Source of the DNA: Janthinobacterium sp. UMAB-56
GTDB taxonomy: Bacteria > Pseudomonadota > Gammaproteobacteria > Burkholderiales > Burkholderiaceae_D
Direction: 5' to 3'
DNA length: 64,000 bases
NCBI RefSeq assembly: GCF_900095265.1
Contig: NZ_LT607662.1
Location: forward strand, 101,910 to 165,909
In this document: in pieces, positions 9,040 through 16,872 of the stretch
Numbering within the stretch: position 1 is the first letter of the stretch
Layout of the letters: every line of letters starts with the position of its first letter
Position numbers and translations under genes: made by a program
The notes under the pieces: generated by a model
Seen by the model: only the letters and a program-made list of their open reading frames with translations
Database searches by the model: none
Told to the model about the DNA's origin: nothing

Positions 9040-10431
9040 ATGACAACACAAATCAATCGACGCAATTTCCTCTCCGCCAGCGCCGCGCTGGCCGGTGGCG
9101 CCATGGCCGGCAGTGCCTTGCTGCCGGGCGGCGCCGTTGCTGCGCCGGCAGCCGGCCGTGACAAGGTCCGCCTGGGCGTGATCGGCACGGGCATGCGCGG
9201 CCAGGTACTGCTGGCGGAACTGGTGCGCCGCGACGATGTGGAAGTGGTGGCGCTGTGCGATATCGAACCGATCATGCTGAAACACGCGCTGGGCCAGGTG
9301 GCCAAGGCTGGCAAGCCGCGTCCGCGCACGTATGGCGAAGACCGCGACGAGAAAGCCTACAAGCGCATGCTGGACGCGGGCGGTCTCGATGGCGTGATCA
9401 TCGCCACGCCGTGGGAATTCCACGCGCCCATGGCGATCGCCGCCATGCAGGCGAAGATAGCCGTCGGTTGCGAAGTGGTGGCCGGCATCACCCTGCAAGA
9501 CCACTGGGATGTCCTGAATACCCAGTTGAAGACGGGTACGCCCTATATGTTGCTGGAAAATGTGTGCTACCGCCGCGACGTGATGGCTGCGCTGCAGATG
9601 GTGCGCGCGGGCCTGTTCGGCGAACTGCTGCACCTGCAGGGCGGCTACCAGCATGATTTGCGCGCCGTCAAATTCAATAGCGGCAATCCGGCCAAGCCGT
9701 ATGGCGGCGGCGTGGAATTCGGCGAAAAAGGCTGGTCGGAAGCGCATTGGCGCACGCAGCACTCGGTCGAACGCAATGGCGAGCTGTATCCGAGCCACGG
9801 CATCGGCCCCTGCGCCATGTACACGAATATCAACCGCGGCAACCGTTTTACGCGCATCAATGCCTTCGCCACCAAAGCGCGCGGCTTGCACGACTACATC
9901 GTCAAGCAGCCGGGCGGCGCGCAGCATGCGAACGCCAAGGTGAAATTCAAGCTGGGTGACGTGGTCACGACCACGCTGGCCTGCGAGAACGGCGAAACCA
10001 TCATCCTGCAGCACGATACCAGCCTGCCGCGCCCGTATTCGCTGGGCTTTCGCGTGCAAGGCACGGACGGCCTGTGGATGGACCTGAACAATTCGATTCA
10101 CATCGAAGGCGTCAGCAAGCCGCACCAGTGGGATGACTTCCAGGCTTACCAGGACAAGTATGAGCACCCGGTTTGGCGCAAGTACGCGGCGCAGGCAGAA
10201 GGCGCGGGCCACGGCGGCATGGACTTCTTCGTCATCCACGCCTTTGTCGAAGCCCTCAAGGCCAATGCACCGATGCCGATCGATATCTACGATGCCGTGA
10301 CATGGAGCGCGATCACGCCACTGTCCGAGCAATCGATCGCCGCCAACTTCCAGACCCTGGACTTCCCCGATTTCACGGGTGGCCAGTGGAAATCGCGCAA
10401 GCCGATCTTCGCCCTCGACGGCAAGTACTAA
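9040..10431 (+). CDS. Tat-exported Gfo/Idh/MocA-family oxidoreductase, GH109-like
   Basis: The 463-residue product begins with a twin-arginine signal (INRRNFLSASAAL) and an Ala-rich h-region, so it is probably exported folded with its cofactor. After it comes a Rossmann nucleotide-binding segment (VRLGVIGTGMRGQVLLAEL) with the GxGxRG fingerprint, then the TPWEFHAP and EVVAGITLQDHW segments of the Gfo/Idh/MocA fold. The pattern of Tat signal, tightly bound NAD and a C-terminal GHGGMDFFV segment resembles GH109 enzymes, which hydrolyse glycosides (first described on alpha-N-acetylgalactosaminides) by a redox-assisted mechanism. Many relatives are simple sugar dehydrogenases, so the reaction is uncertain. 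It follows the second receptor after a 66-nt gap and is followed by a strong terminator. Confidence 0.85.
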   Translation: MTTQINRRNFLSASAALAGGAMAGSALLPGGAVAAPAAGRDKVRLGVIGTGMRGQVLLAELVRRDDVEVVALCDIEPIMLKHALGQVAKAGKPRPRTYGEDRDEKAYKRMLDAGGLDGVIIATPWEFHAPMAIAAMQAKIAVGCEVVAGITLQDHWDVLNTQLKTGTPYMLLENVCYRRDVMAALQMVRAGLFGELLHLQGGYQHDLRAVKFNSGNPAKPYGGGVEFGEKGWSEAHWRTQHSVERNGELYPSHGIGPCAMYTNINRGNRFTRINAFATKARGLHDYIVKQPGGAQHANAKVKFKLGDVVTTTLACENGETIILQHDTSLPRPYSLGFRVQGTDGLWMDLNNSIHIEGVSKPHQWDDFQAYQDKYEHPVWRKYAAQAEGAGHGGMDFFVIHAFVEALKANAPMPIDIYDAVTWSAITPLSEQSIAANFQTLDFPDFTGGQWKSRKPIFALDGKY

Positions 10432-10441
10432 GCACCATACG

Positions 10442-10476
10442 CCCGCTACCGCGCTTGCCGCCGTAGCGGGTTTTTT
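10442..10476 (+). terminator. Rho-independent terminator
   Basis: A perfect 8-bp stem CCCGCTAC/GTAGCGGG with a 13-nt loop is followed directly by six T residues. It starts 11 nt after the oxidoreductase stop and should end the receptor/oxidoreductase transcript. Confidence 0.88.
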
Positions 10477-10494
10477 CTATCCCAGGAGACATCG

Positions 10495-11802
10495 ATGAAA
10501 CACAGAAGTTCATTACTCTATGCAGTCCTTCCCGCCATGCCGATGCTGCTGGCAGCCTGCGGCGGCGCCACCGCCACGGGGAGCGGCAATACCGCCTTGC
10601 TGGCCACCAGCGTGGCCGCGCCGGCGACGCCCGCAACGGTGGAACTGGCCGGCAATGCCTTCATCACCAGCGCAGAGACAGGGGCCATCATCAACGAACA
10701 AGGCCTGGCCGGCTGGAGCAATCCGGCTGCCATCGCCAGCACGTATTTCCGCGTGGCCGAAGCGGGCCCCGTCCAGGTGGCGCTCGACGCCAGCCTGGCC
10801 GATGGCGGCAACAGCACCATCCGCGTGAAGATCAACGGCACGCCGTTCGACGTCAAGCTGGCCGGCAAGGCGCGCAAGACCTACGCCGTGGGCACGGTGA
10901 ACGTGGCGGCGGCCGGCTATGTGAAGGTGGACTTGCAGGGGCTGTCGCGCGTGAAGGGCACGTTTGGCGACGTTCCGGCGCTGAAGGTGACGGCCGGCGC
11001 CGCGCTCAACTACGCCAACGACCCCGCCAATTATTACTGGTCGCGGCGCGGGCCGTCCGTGCACATGGGCTACACGGTGCCGGCCAATACCGAGTATTTT
11101 TATAACGAGATGACGATACCCAAGGGGCACGATGCCATCGGCTCCTATTTCATGGCCAACGGCTTCGGCCAGGGCTACATGGGCATTCAGGTAAAGTCGC
11201 CCAGCGAGCGCTGGATATTGTTTTCCGTGTGGGACGCCGACAATGGCGCGAAGACCACCCTGGTCAGCAAGGGCGCCGGCGTGGTCGACAATGCGTTTGG
11301 CGGCGAGGGCACGGGGGGCCAGACCTACCTTTCATACAATTGGGCGGCTGGCACGACGTACCGCTTCATCACGCGCGCACGGCCCGATGGCAAGGGCGGC
11401 AGCGATTACTCGGCCTGGTTCTTTGCGCCCGAGACTGGCAAGTGGCGCTACATCGCTACCTGGAAGCGGCCGGCGATTTCCACCTATTTGACGGGCGTGC
11501 ATTCCTTCCTCGAGAACTTCATCGATACCCTGGGCTACACGGAGCGCCGCGTCCAGTTTGGCAACCAGTGGGCAAGGAACGTATCCGGCACCTGGTCGGA
11601 AGTGACGGCAGGGCGCTACACTGGCGACGCCACGGCCAGCAACGCGCAGCGCATGGATTACGCGGGTGGCCTGGAAAATGGCAAATTCTACCTGCGTAAC
11701 GGCGGTTTCTTTGCCGATGTCGTGAAAACCGGCCAGAATTTCACGCGCCCGGCCACGGGCCAGGCGCCGGGCGTCGATGTGGCGGCCTTGCCGATGCAGT
11801 AA
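10495..11802 (+). CDS. DUF5077/DUF3472 domain lipoprotein
   Basis: The 435-residue product starts at an ATG preceded by CCCAGGAGA. The N-terminus is a lipoprotein signal with lipobox LLAAC (Cys about residue 20), so it is expected to be lipid-anchored on the cell envelope. Residues about 48-165 fit a DUF5077-type beta-sandwich (LAGNAFITSAETGAIINEQG, WSNPAAIASTYF), and about 175-420 fit DUF3472 (YYWSRRGPSVHMGYTVP, FYNEMTIPKGHDAIGSYFMA). These two domains often occur together in proteins near glycoside hydrolases and probably bind or process glycans; no activity can be stated. A terminator separates it from the upstream gene, yet the content fits the same carbohydrate locus. It may have its own weak promoter or depend on read-through. 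Confidence 0.82.
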   Translation: MKHRSSLLYAVLPAMPMLLAACGGATATGSGNTALLATSVAAPATPATVELAGNAFITSAETGAIINEQGLAGWSNPAAIASTYFRVAEAGPVQVALDASLADGGNSTIRVKINGTPFDVKLAGKARKTYAVGTVNVAAAGYVKVDLQGLSRVKGTFGDVPALKVTAGAALNYANDPANYYWSRRGPSVHMGYTVPANTEYFYNEMTIPKGHDAIGSYFMANGFGQGYMGIQVKSPSERWILFSVWDADNGAKTTLVSKGAGVVDNAFGGEGTGGQTYLSYNWAAGTTYRFITRARPDGKGGSDYSAWFFAPETGKWRYIATWKRPAISTYLTGVHSFLENFIDTLGYTERRVQFGNQWARNVSGTWSEVTAGRYTGDATASNAQRMDYAGGLENGKFYLRNGGFFADVVKTGQNFTRPATGQAPGVDVAALPMQ

Positions 11803-11809
11803 TAGCTTT

Positions 11810-12140
11810 ACCTTGGCCGCTTGCCCACCATCGCTTCGATGCCGCGATAGTAAGCGAGCGGCCGGCCTATCGTCACCCCCATCAAGGCCGCAGCATCGAT
11901 GATGTCGGTCGTATCGCGCCGCTACACCACCAGCGCATCCATTTCATCGCTGCCGTTGCCATCGATCTGGATCAGCTCATGGCCGCCGTCTTCCACGGCG
12001 CGCCGCGCCAGTTCCGTGTCCCGCCACTCGAAATAGGGCAACGCGCCGGTCCCGCCATGCTCCCGCCGGCCAGGTCGCCTTGCAGCATGTCTTGCCAAAA
12101 GTGCCTACGGGCAAGGGCAGGACCTTTGCGCCACATGTTC
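11810..12140 (-). pseudogene. Decayed unidentified coding sequence
   Basis: On the minus strand, conserved-looking protein is split across frames and stops. A segment LARRAVEDGGHELIQIDG and DEMDALVV (about 11934-12047) ends at a TAG, then the same frame continues with RRDTTDIIDAAALMGV and GRPLAYYRGIEAMVGKRPR to a TAA near 11812. Just upstream another frame has FWQDMLQGDLAGGSMAG. One nonsense change and one frameshift would rejoin them. I do not recognise the family. There is no other gene in this stretch between the lipoprotein and the sirB-like gene. Confidence 0.4.
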
Positions 12141-12155
12141 TGATGCTGTTACTTG

Positions 12156-12536
12156 CTATGGCAGTGGCCAGGCCTGCCTGGTGACCGCCACGGCGACGAT
12201 GTAGGCGAATACCAGCACGGCGAGCGCGAAGGCGGCGCCGCGCACGGCTGGCGTCTTGCCCCGTTTCAGGGCGATGGTGCCCAGCGCGATGTAAGCCACC
12301 AGCGCGCACAGCTTGGCGGCCAGCCACGGCTGGCTGCCCGGCGACTGGCCGCTCCACACGGCCAGGATAATGGCGCTGGCCAGCAGCGCCGTGTCGACCA
12401 GGTGCGGCAGGATTTTCACCCAGCGCTGCTGCAATGCAGGCGAGGCGCGCAGCATCCAGGCGCCGCGCAAGAGGAAAAGACAGCCGCTGGCGGCGGCGCA
12501 ACCCATGTGGAAATGCTTGAGGCTCAGATAATCCAT
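12156..12536 (-). CDS. SirB2-type small integral membrane protein
   Basis: The 126-residue product starts MDYLSLKHFHMGCA, the usual start of SirB2-family proteins, which fixes the ATG at 12536 despite a weak ribosome site. Four hydrophobic helices are visible (about residues 10-30, 45-65, 73-90 and 100-120). SirB was named for an effect on Salmonella invasion gene expression, but the family is widespread in proteobacteria and its biochemical role is unknown. The gene is divergent from narK1 across a 330-bp spacer, and a pseudogene remnant lies downstream. Nothing ties it functionally to nitrate metabolism. Confidence 0.85.
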   Translation of the reverse strand: MDYLSLKHFHMGCAAASGCLFLLRGAWMLRASPALQQRWVKILPHLVDTALLASAIILAVWSGQSPGSQPWLAAKLCALVAYIALGTIALKRGKTPAVRGAAFALAVLVFAYIVAVAVTRQAWPLP

Positions 12537-12866
12537 GCGTGTGTCGGGGGCGTTGATTGACGGTGGCCACAGCATAGCCGCCTTTGGCGCACCGCGCCAT
12601 ACGTCGTCGGGATAAGGCGTTGCCAAGGCAGGAATCTGGCCAGCTCCTTCTTGCGAAGGGCGCCGAGTGTGCCAAGAATATCTGCGTTTGTAAAACGCCC
12701 GCCATCCAGCCTAGCTCCGCACCCCGCCATCTAGTCATTTTTGCCGATGCGGCTATCCAGATTGCCTTTCCAGAATCACCCTGTGGCCGATAGTGGCTTT
12801 CGCCTCTGCCACGTAAGCTGGTCGGGACGGCTGGCCAGACGGCCAGTGCATTCATGGAGAAACATC
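12537..12866. other. Divergent intergenic region sirB-like / narK1
   Basis: These 330 bp separate two divergent starts and should hold the narK1 promoter. A CTGGCC-AGAC-GGCCAG hairpin (12831-12846) sits just upstream of the narK1 ribosome site. I looked for an FNR dyad (TTGAT-N4-ATCAA) and saw no acceptable copy. No open frame is supported. Confidence 0.4.
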
Positions 12867-14168
12867 GTGGCTACCCTAGATGGCACTAAGAACAACAGTA
12901 GTAACAAGGCAGTCGAACCGGGCATGCGGCGCAAGCAGGCGTCCGTGCTGATTAGCAGTACCTTCGCGTTTGCCATCTGCTTTGCAGTCTGGATGATGTT
13001 TGCCGTACTGGGCATCCCCATCAAGACCAGCCTGGGCTTGACAGAAACACAATTCGGCCTGCTGGCCGCCATGCCCGTGCTGACGGGTTCCCTCGTGCGC
13101 GTGCCGCTGGGCATCTGGACGGACAAATACGGCGGACGCCGCGTCTTCTTTTGGCTGATGCTGGCCAGCGTGGTGCCGATCTATCTGATCTCCTACGCCA
13201 CCGCCTACTGGCACTTCCTCGTGCTGGGCATGTTCGTGGGCCTGGCGGGCGGCTCGTTTTCCGTCGGCACGCCGTATGTGGCGCGCTGGTATGAAAAGGA
13301 GCGCCGCGGCCTGGCGATGGGCATCTTCGGCGCCGGCAACTCCGGTTCCGCGTTGACCAAGTTCGTCGCGCCGGGCATCGTCGCCGCCTTCGGTTGGCAA
13401 ATGCTGCCGAAGGTGTATGCGGTGGCCATGCTGGCCACGGCCATCCTCTTCTGGCTGTTTTCGTACACGGACAAAGCGCATCTGGCGCCATCGGGCGAAA
13501 GTTTTTCGGCGCAGATGAAGGTGCTGAAGGACCCGCGCGTGTGGCGCTACTGCCAGTACTACTCGGTGGTGTTTGGCGGCTATGTGGCGCTGGCTTTGTG
13601 GATGACGAAGTATTACGTGGCCGAATACGGTTTTGATTTGAAGCACGCGGCGCTACTGGCCGCCTGCTTCTCGCTGCCGGGCGGCGTGCTGCGCGCGCTG
13701 GGCGGCTGGATCTCCGACAAATACGGTGCGGCGAAAGTCACCTGGGCCGTGATGTGGGTGTGCTGGGTGTGCTTCTTCCTGCTGTCGTATCCACAAACGC
13801 AGATGGTGGTGGAAACCGTCACGGGGCCGCTGGCTTTCCATATCGGCCTGTCGCCGCTGTGGTTCACGGCGCTGCTGTTTATCGTCGGCATCGCCATGGC
13901 CGTGGGCAAGGCGTCCGTCTTCAAGTTCATCGGCGATGACTTTTCCGACAACATCGGCGCCGTCTCGGGCGTGGTGGGCCTGGCCGGCGGCTTGGGTGGC
14001 TTCATCCTGCCCGTGATGTTCGGCGCCCTGGTGGATGTCACCGGCGTGCGTTCGAGCGCCTTCATGCTCCTGTATGGCACCGTCTGCGTTTCCCTCGTCT
14101 GGATGTATTTCTCGTTCAAGCCGCTGCGCGCGGCACCAACCAATCAACCTGCAGGAGTAACGTTATGA
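12867..14168 (+). CDS. narK1: NarK1-type nitrate/nitrite transporter (MFS)
   Basis: This major-facilitator protein has about 12 membrane helices and carries nitrate (probably with protons) across the inner membrane. The GTG at 12867 is chosen because GGAG lies 7 nt upstream; it gives 433 residues, starting VATLDGTKNNSS. Family marks include the helix-1 Arg/Phe region FAICFAVWMMFAVLGI, the loop 2-3 motif GIWTDKYGGRR, and two Gly-rich nitrate signature segments (GMFVGLAGGSFSVGTPYVA and VVGLAGGLGGFILPVMFG). It is the first gene of the nitrate island and overlaps narK2 by 4 nt (ATGA), so the two are translationally coupled. In other proteobacteria the NarK1/NarK2 pair feeds the respiratory nitrate reductase. 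Confidence 0.93.
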   Translation: MATLDGTKNNSSNKAVEPGMRRKQASVLISSTFAFAICFAVWMMFAVLGIPIKTSLGLTETQFGLLAAMPVLTGSLVRVPLGIWTDKYGGRRVFFWLMLASVVPIYLISYATAYWHFLVLGMFVGLAGGSFSVGTPYVARWYEKERRGLAMGIFGAGNSGSALTKFVAPGIVAAFGWQMLPKVYAVAMLATAILFWLFSYTDKAHLAPSGESFSAQMKVLKDPRVWRYCQYYSVVFGGYVALALWMTKYYVAEYGFDLKHAALLAACFSLPGGVLRALGGWISDKYGAAKVTWAVMWVCWVCFFLLSYPQTQMVVETVTGPLAFHIGLSPLWFTALLFIVGIAMAVGKASVFKFIGDDFSDNIGAVSGVVGLAGGLGGFILPVMFGALVDVTGVRSSAFMLLYGTVCVSLVWMYFSFKPLRAAPTNQPAGVTL

Positions 14169-15562
14169 GTAAGCCCGTGAGCCGCTACATGATCAATACC
14201 TGGGAGCCGGAAACCCCGAGCTTCTGGCAAAGCACCGGCAAGGCCACGGCCGCGCGTAATCTGTGGATTTCGATTCCCGCGCTGCTGCTGGCGTTCGCCG
14301 TGTGGATGGTGTGGAGCGTGGTGGTGGTCAACCTGCCCAACATCGGTTTCACCTACAGTAACAACCAGCTGTTCTGGCTGACGGCCTTGCCGGGCCTGTC
14401 CGGCGCCACCTTGCGCATCTTTTATTCGTTCATGGTACCGATCTTTGGCGGCCGCCGCTGGACGGCCATTTCCACAGGCTCGCTCCTGATTCCCGCCATC
14501 GGCATCGGCCTGGCCGTGCAGGATGTGAACACGGGCTATCCGACCATGCTGATTCTGGCGCTGCTGTGCGGCTTTGGCGGCGGCAACTTTGCCTCGTCGA
14601 TGGCCAATATCAGCTTTTTCTATCCGAAGGCGAGCAAGGGTTTCGCGCTGGGCATGAATGCGGGCCTGGGCAACCTGGGCGTGTCGGTGGTGCAGTTTGT
14701 CGTGCCGCTGGTGATCACCGTTGCCGTCTTCGGCGCCTGGGGCGGCGATTCGCTCACCTGGCTCAAGAATGGCGTGAGCAAGGACATGTGGCTGCAAAAC
14801 GCGGGCTACATCTGGGTGCCATTCATCGCCTTGAGTACCTTGCTGGCCTGGTTCGGCATGAATGACCTGGCCTCGGCCAAGGCTTCGTTTTCCGAGCAGG
14901 CCGTGATCTTCAAGCGCAAGCACAACTGGCTCATGTGCTGGCTGTACACGGGCACCTTTGGTTCCTTCATCGGATATTCGGCCGCGTTTCCGCTGCTGAT
15001 CAAGATCCAGTTCCCCGACGTCAATCCGCTCGATTACGCCTTCCTTGGCCCCCTGGTCGGGGCGCTGGCGCGCGTGGCCGGCGGCGTGATTTCCGACAAA
15101 CTGGGCGGTGCCAGAGTCACCCTGTGGTCTTTCCTGCTGATGATAGGCGCCGTGCTGGGCGTGCTGTATTTCATGCCGCATGCGGGAGTGGGTGGCAGCT
15201 TCAGTGGCTTCTTCTGGATGTTCATGCTGCTGTTCGCCGGCACGGGCATCGGCAATGCCTCGACCTTCCGCATGATCCCCGTGATCTTCCTGACGGAGCA
15301 CCAGCGCGCGTCTGCCGGCAAGGGCAAGGCGGCGCAGGAGCAAGCCATCGTCGACGCCAACAAGGAAGGCGCCGCCGTCCTGGGCTTCACGTCGGCCGTG
15401 GCGGCCTATGGCGCCTTCTTCATCCCGAAAAGCTATGGCACTTCGATTTCGCTGACGGGCAGCCCCGATGCAGCCCTGTGGTGCTTCATCGGCTTCTATG
15501 TGAGCTGCATCGCGATTACCTGGTGGTGCTATGCGCGCAAGAATGCGCCCATGCCTTGCTAA
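14165..15562 (+). CDS. narK2: NarK2-type nitrate/nitrite antiporter (MFS)
   Basis: The 465-residue membrane protein starts at an ATG overlapping the narK1 stop; its ribosome site CAGGAG lies within the end of narK1. Roughly 12 helices are visible with the nitrate signatures GFGGGNFASSMANISFF and NAGLGNLGVSVVQFVVP. The N-terminal MINTWEPETPSFW segment is usual for the NarK2 type. These transporters exchange nitrite for nitrate, removing the toxic product of cytoplasmic NarG. A longer loop around residues 375-400 (QRASAGKGKAAQEQAIVDAN) is also usual for the group. The carbonic anhydrase gene starts 15 nt after the stop. Confidence 0.94.
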   Translation: MSKPVSRYMINTWEPETPSFWQSTGKATAARNLWISIPALLLAFAVWMVWSVVVVNLPNIGFTYSNNQLFWLTALPGLSGATLRIFYSFMVPIFGGRRWTAISTGSLLIPAIGIGLAVQDVNTGYPTMLILALLCGFGGGNFASSMANISFFYPKASKGFALGMNAGLGNLGVSVVQFVVPLVITVAVFGAWGGDSLTWLKNGVSKDMWLQNAGYIWVPFIALSTLLAWFGMNDLASAKASFSEQAVIFKRKHNWLMCWLYTGTFGSFIGYSAAFPLLIKIQFPDVNPLDYAFLGPLVGALARVAGGVISDKLGGARVTLWSFLLMIGAVLGVLYFMPHAGVGGSFSGFFWMFMLLFAGTGIGNASTFRMIPVIFLTEHQRASAGKGKAAQEQAIVDANKEGAAVLGFTSAVAAYGAFFIPKSYGTSISLTGSPDAALWCFIGFYVSCIAITWWCYARKNAPMPC

Positions 15563-15577
15563 ATGCCAGGGGGCGTC

Positions 15578-16273
15578 ATGGAAGAACTGGAAAAATTCGT
15601 CAACGGCTTCAGCCTGTTTCAGCAGCAGTATTTCAGTGAGCCGCAGACCTTGTACGACAGCCTGCGCGACGGGCAGCGGCCCACGACCTTGCTGATCGGC
15701 TGCTGCGATTCGCGCGTCGATCCCATGCTGCTGACGGGCAGCGACCCGGGCGACATGTTCGTCGTGCGCAATATCGCCAACCTGGTGCCGCCGTGCACGC
15801 CCGATGCGCCGCCCGGCGTCAGTTCGGCCATCGAGTTCGCCGTCTGCAAGCTCGAAGTGGCCAGGGTCATCGTGCTCGGACATGCGCGCTGCGGCGGCAT
15901 CCGCGCGCTGCTGGAACCGCAGCCGCGCGCGCAAGGCCAGGAAACGGACTTCGTGGGACAGTGGATGCGCATCGCCGAACCGGTGGCGCAAAGGGTGCGC
16001 CGCGAGCTGGCGCACCGTTCGTCGGAAGAACAGCACCATGCGTGCGAACTGGCCAGTATTTTGCAGTCGCTGGACAACCTGCTGACCTACCCCTGGCTCA
16101 AGCGGCGGGTGGAGCAGGGGGTGTTAAAACTACATGGCTGGTATTTCGACATCGACAGCGGCGCCCTGATGGCGTATTCGGCCCGCCAGCAGCAGTTCTT
16201 GCCGCTGGTCTGTCCGATAGAAAGGGCGCGTCATCTGCATGAACGCCCTTGGCCGGATTCAGCTAAAACGTAA
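15578..16273 (+). CDS. Beta-class carbonic anhydrase
   Basis: The 231-residue enzyme interconverts carbon dioxide and bicarbonate in the cytoplasm. The ATG at 15578 is preferred over one at 15563 because a CCAGGGGG ribosome site lies just before it. The zinc-site residues are all present: Cys42 and the Asp44/Arg46 dyad in CCDSR, and His102 and Cys105 in GHARCGG. It lies 15 nt after narK2 and is likely co-transcribed with the transporters. Carbonic anhydrase next to narK genes is also remembered from other betaproteobacterial nar clusters; the link to nitrate respiration is unproven and could concern pH or bicarbonate balance. The last 15 nt overlap the convergent small gene. Confidence 0.93.
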   Translation: MEELEKFVNGFSLFQQQYFSEPQTLYDSLRDGQRPTTLLIGCCDSRVDPMLLTGSDPGDMFVVRNIANLVPPCTPDAPPGVSSAIEFAVCKLEVARVIVLGHARCGGIRALLEPQPRAQGQETDFVGQWMRIAEPVAQRVRRELAHRSSEEQHHACELASILQSLDNLLTYPWLKRRVEQGVLKLHGWYFDIDSGALMAYSARQQQFLPLVCPIERARHLHERPWPDSAKT

Positions 16274-16630
16274 CAGATCCCCGCTGCGGTCAAACGCCAG
16301 CAGGCTGTCGATGCGGCCTTGCTCGATGGCCGTCACCATGGCGCGCAGGGGCGCCTCGCATGCCTGCGCCGCAGGTGGCTGGCCGTGCTGGCCCGCCAAT
16401 CCCGCCACGAAGACCACGTCCCAGTGCGTCTGCATCTGTTTCGACTCCTCCATCAATGTCTCGAAGCTGCCCAGTTCCTCGGGCAGCTTGTCGGCGCACA
16501 TCACCGGTGTGAGGGACTTGCCCTGGCCGCCTGGCTGGGCCTGCGCCTGGGTAAAGGTGAACAGCAGGCGTTGCGGCTGCTCCTGATCGCGGGCGCTGCG
16601 CAGCAGGCTGGCGTAATCGGTAATGGGCAT
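16259..16630 (-). CDS. Conserved small protein of nar clusters (relatives often mislabelled ribonucleotide reductase subunit alpha)
   Basis: The 123-residue protein starts at MPITDYASLL after a strong CCAGGAGA site. Readable marks are PQRLLFTFTQAQ, GKSLTPVMCADKLPEEL, WDVVFVAGLAG and a C-terminal IEQGRIDSLLAFDRSGDLLRF. It has no signal peptide or membrane helix. Similar proteins next to nar genes in Burkholderiales carry the database name ribonucleotide reductase subunit alpha, but the protein is far too short and has no reductase motif. The function is unknown. It is divergent from narG, and its tail overlaps the carbonic anhydrase gene by 15 nt on the opposite strand. Confidence 0.8.
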   Translation of the reverse strand: MPITDYASLLRSARDQEQPQRLLFTFTQAQAQPGGQGKSLTPVMCADKLPEELGSFETLMEESKQMQTHWDVVFVAGLAGQHGQPPAAQACEAPLRAMVTAIEQGRIDSLLAFDRSGDLLRFS

Positions 16631-16779
16631 GGTTTTTCTCCTGGTTGAACGATGGCGACAGGTATACCGCAGCACGCTCGCCGCGCCCATAGGCAAGAGT
16701 GACTATCCGGGTGACTACGCGCCTATGCATTCCTGGTGCGGGAAACCGACTTCTTGCCAATACCGCCGCGCGGGGCGCA

Positions 16780-16800
16780 TCGATAGACTGTTTGTATCGA
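16780..16800. promoter_or_regulatory. Inverted repeat TCGATA-N9-TATCGA upstream of narG
   Basis: Perfect 6-nt arms 9 nt apart lie about 70 nt before the narG start, in the 242-bp divergent region. It is a candidate regulator site for narG or for the divergent small gene. It does not match the FNR or NarL consensus. Confidence 0.3.
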
Positions 16801-16872
16801 CGCTTGAGCCATCGTGCTTGCAGCGTTTTTTAAGACCTGGCGCCGCTGCCTGCGGCGCAATGTGGAGGTAGC

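Noticed and set aside
7252-10332. A 1026-codon minus-strand open frame spanning a receptor and the oxidoreductase
   Set aside because: It crosses two well-supported genes and an intergenic hairpin, and its translation has no domain resemblance.
12537-12866. Possible FNR site upstream of narK1
   Set aside because: TTGATTGACGG near 12553 has only the left half-site; no TTGAT-N4-ATCAA dyad is present.
16259-16630. Ribonucleotide reductase alpha subunit
   Set aside because: A 123-residue protein without any reductase motif cannot be this enzyme; the name is a carried-over label.
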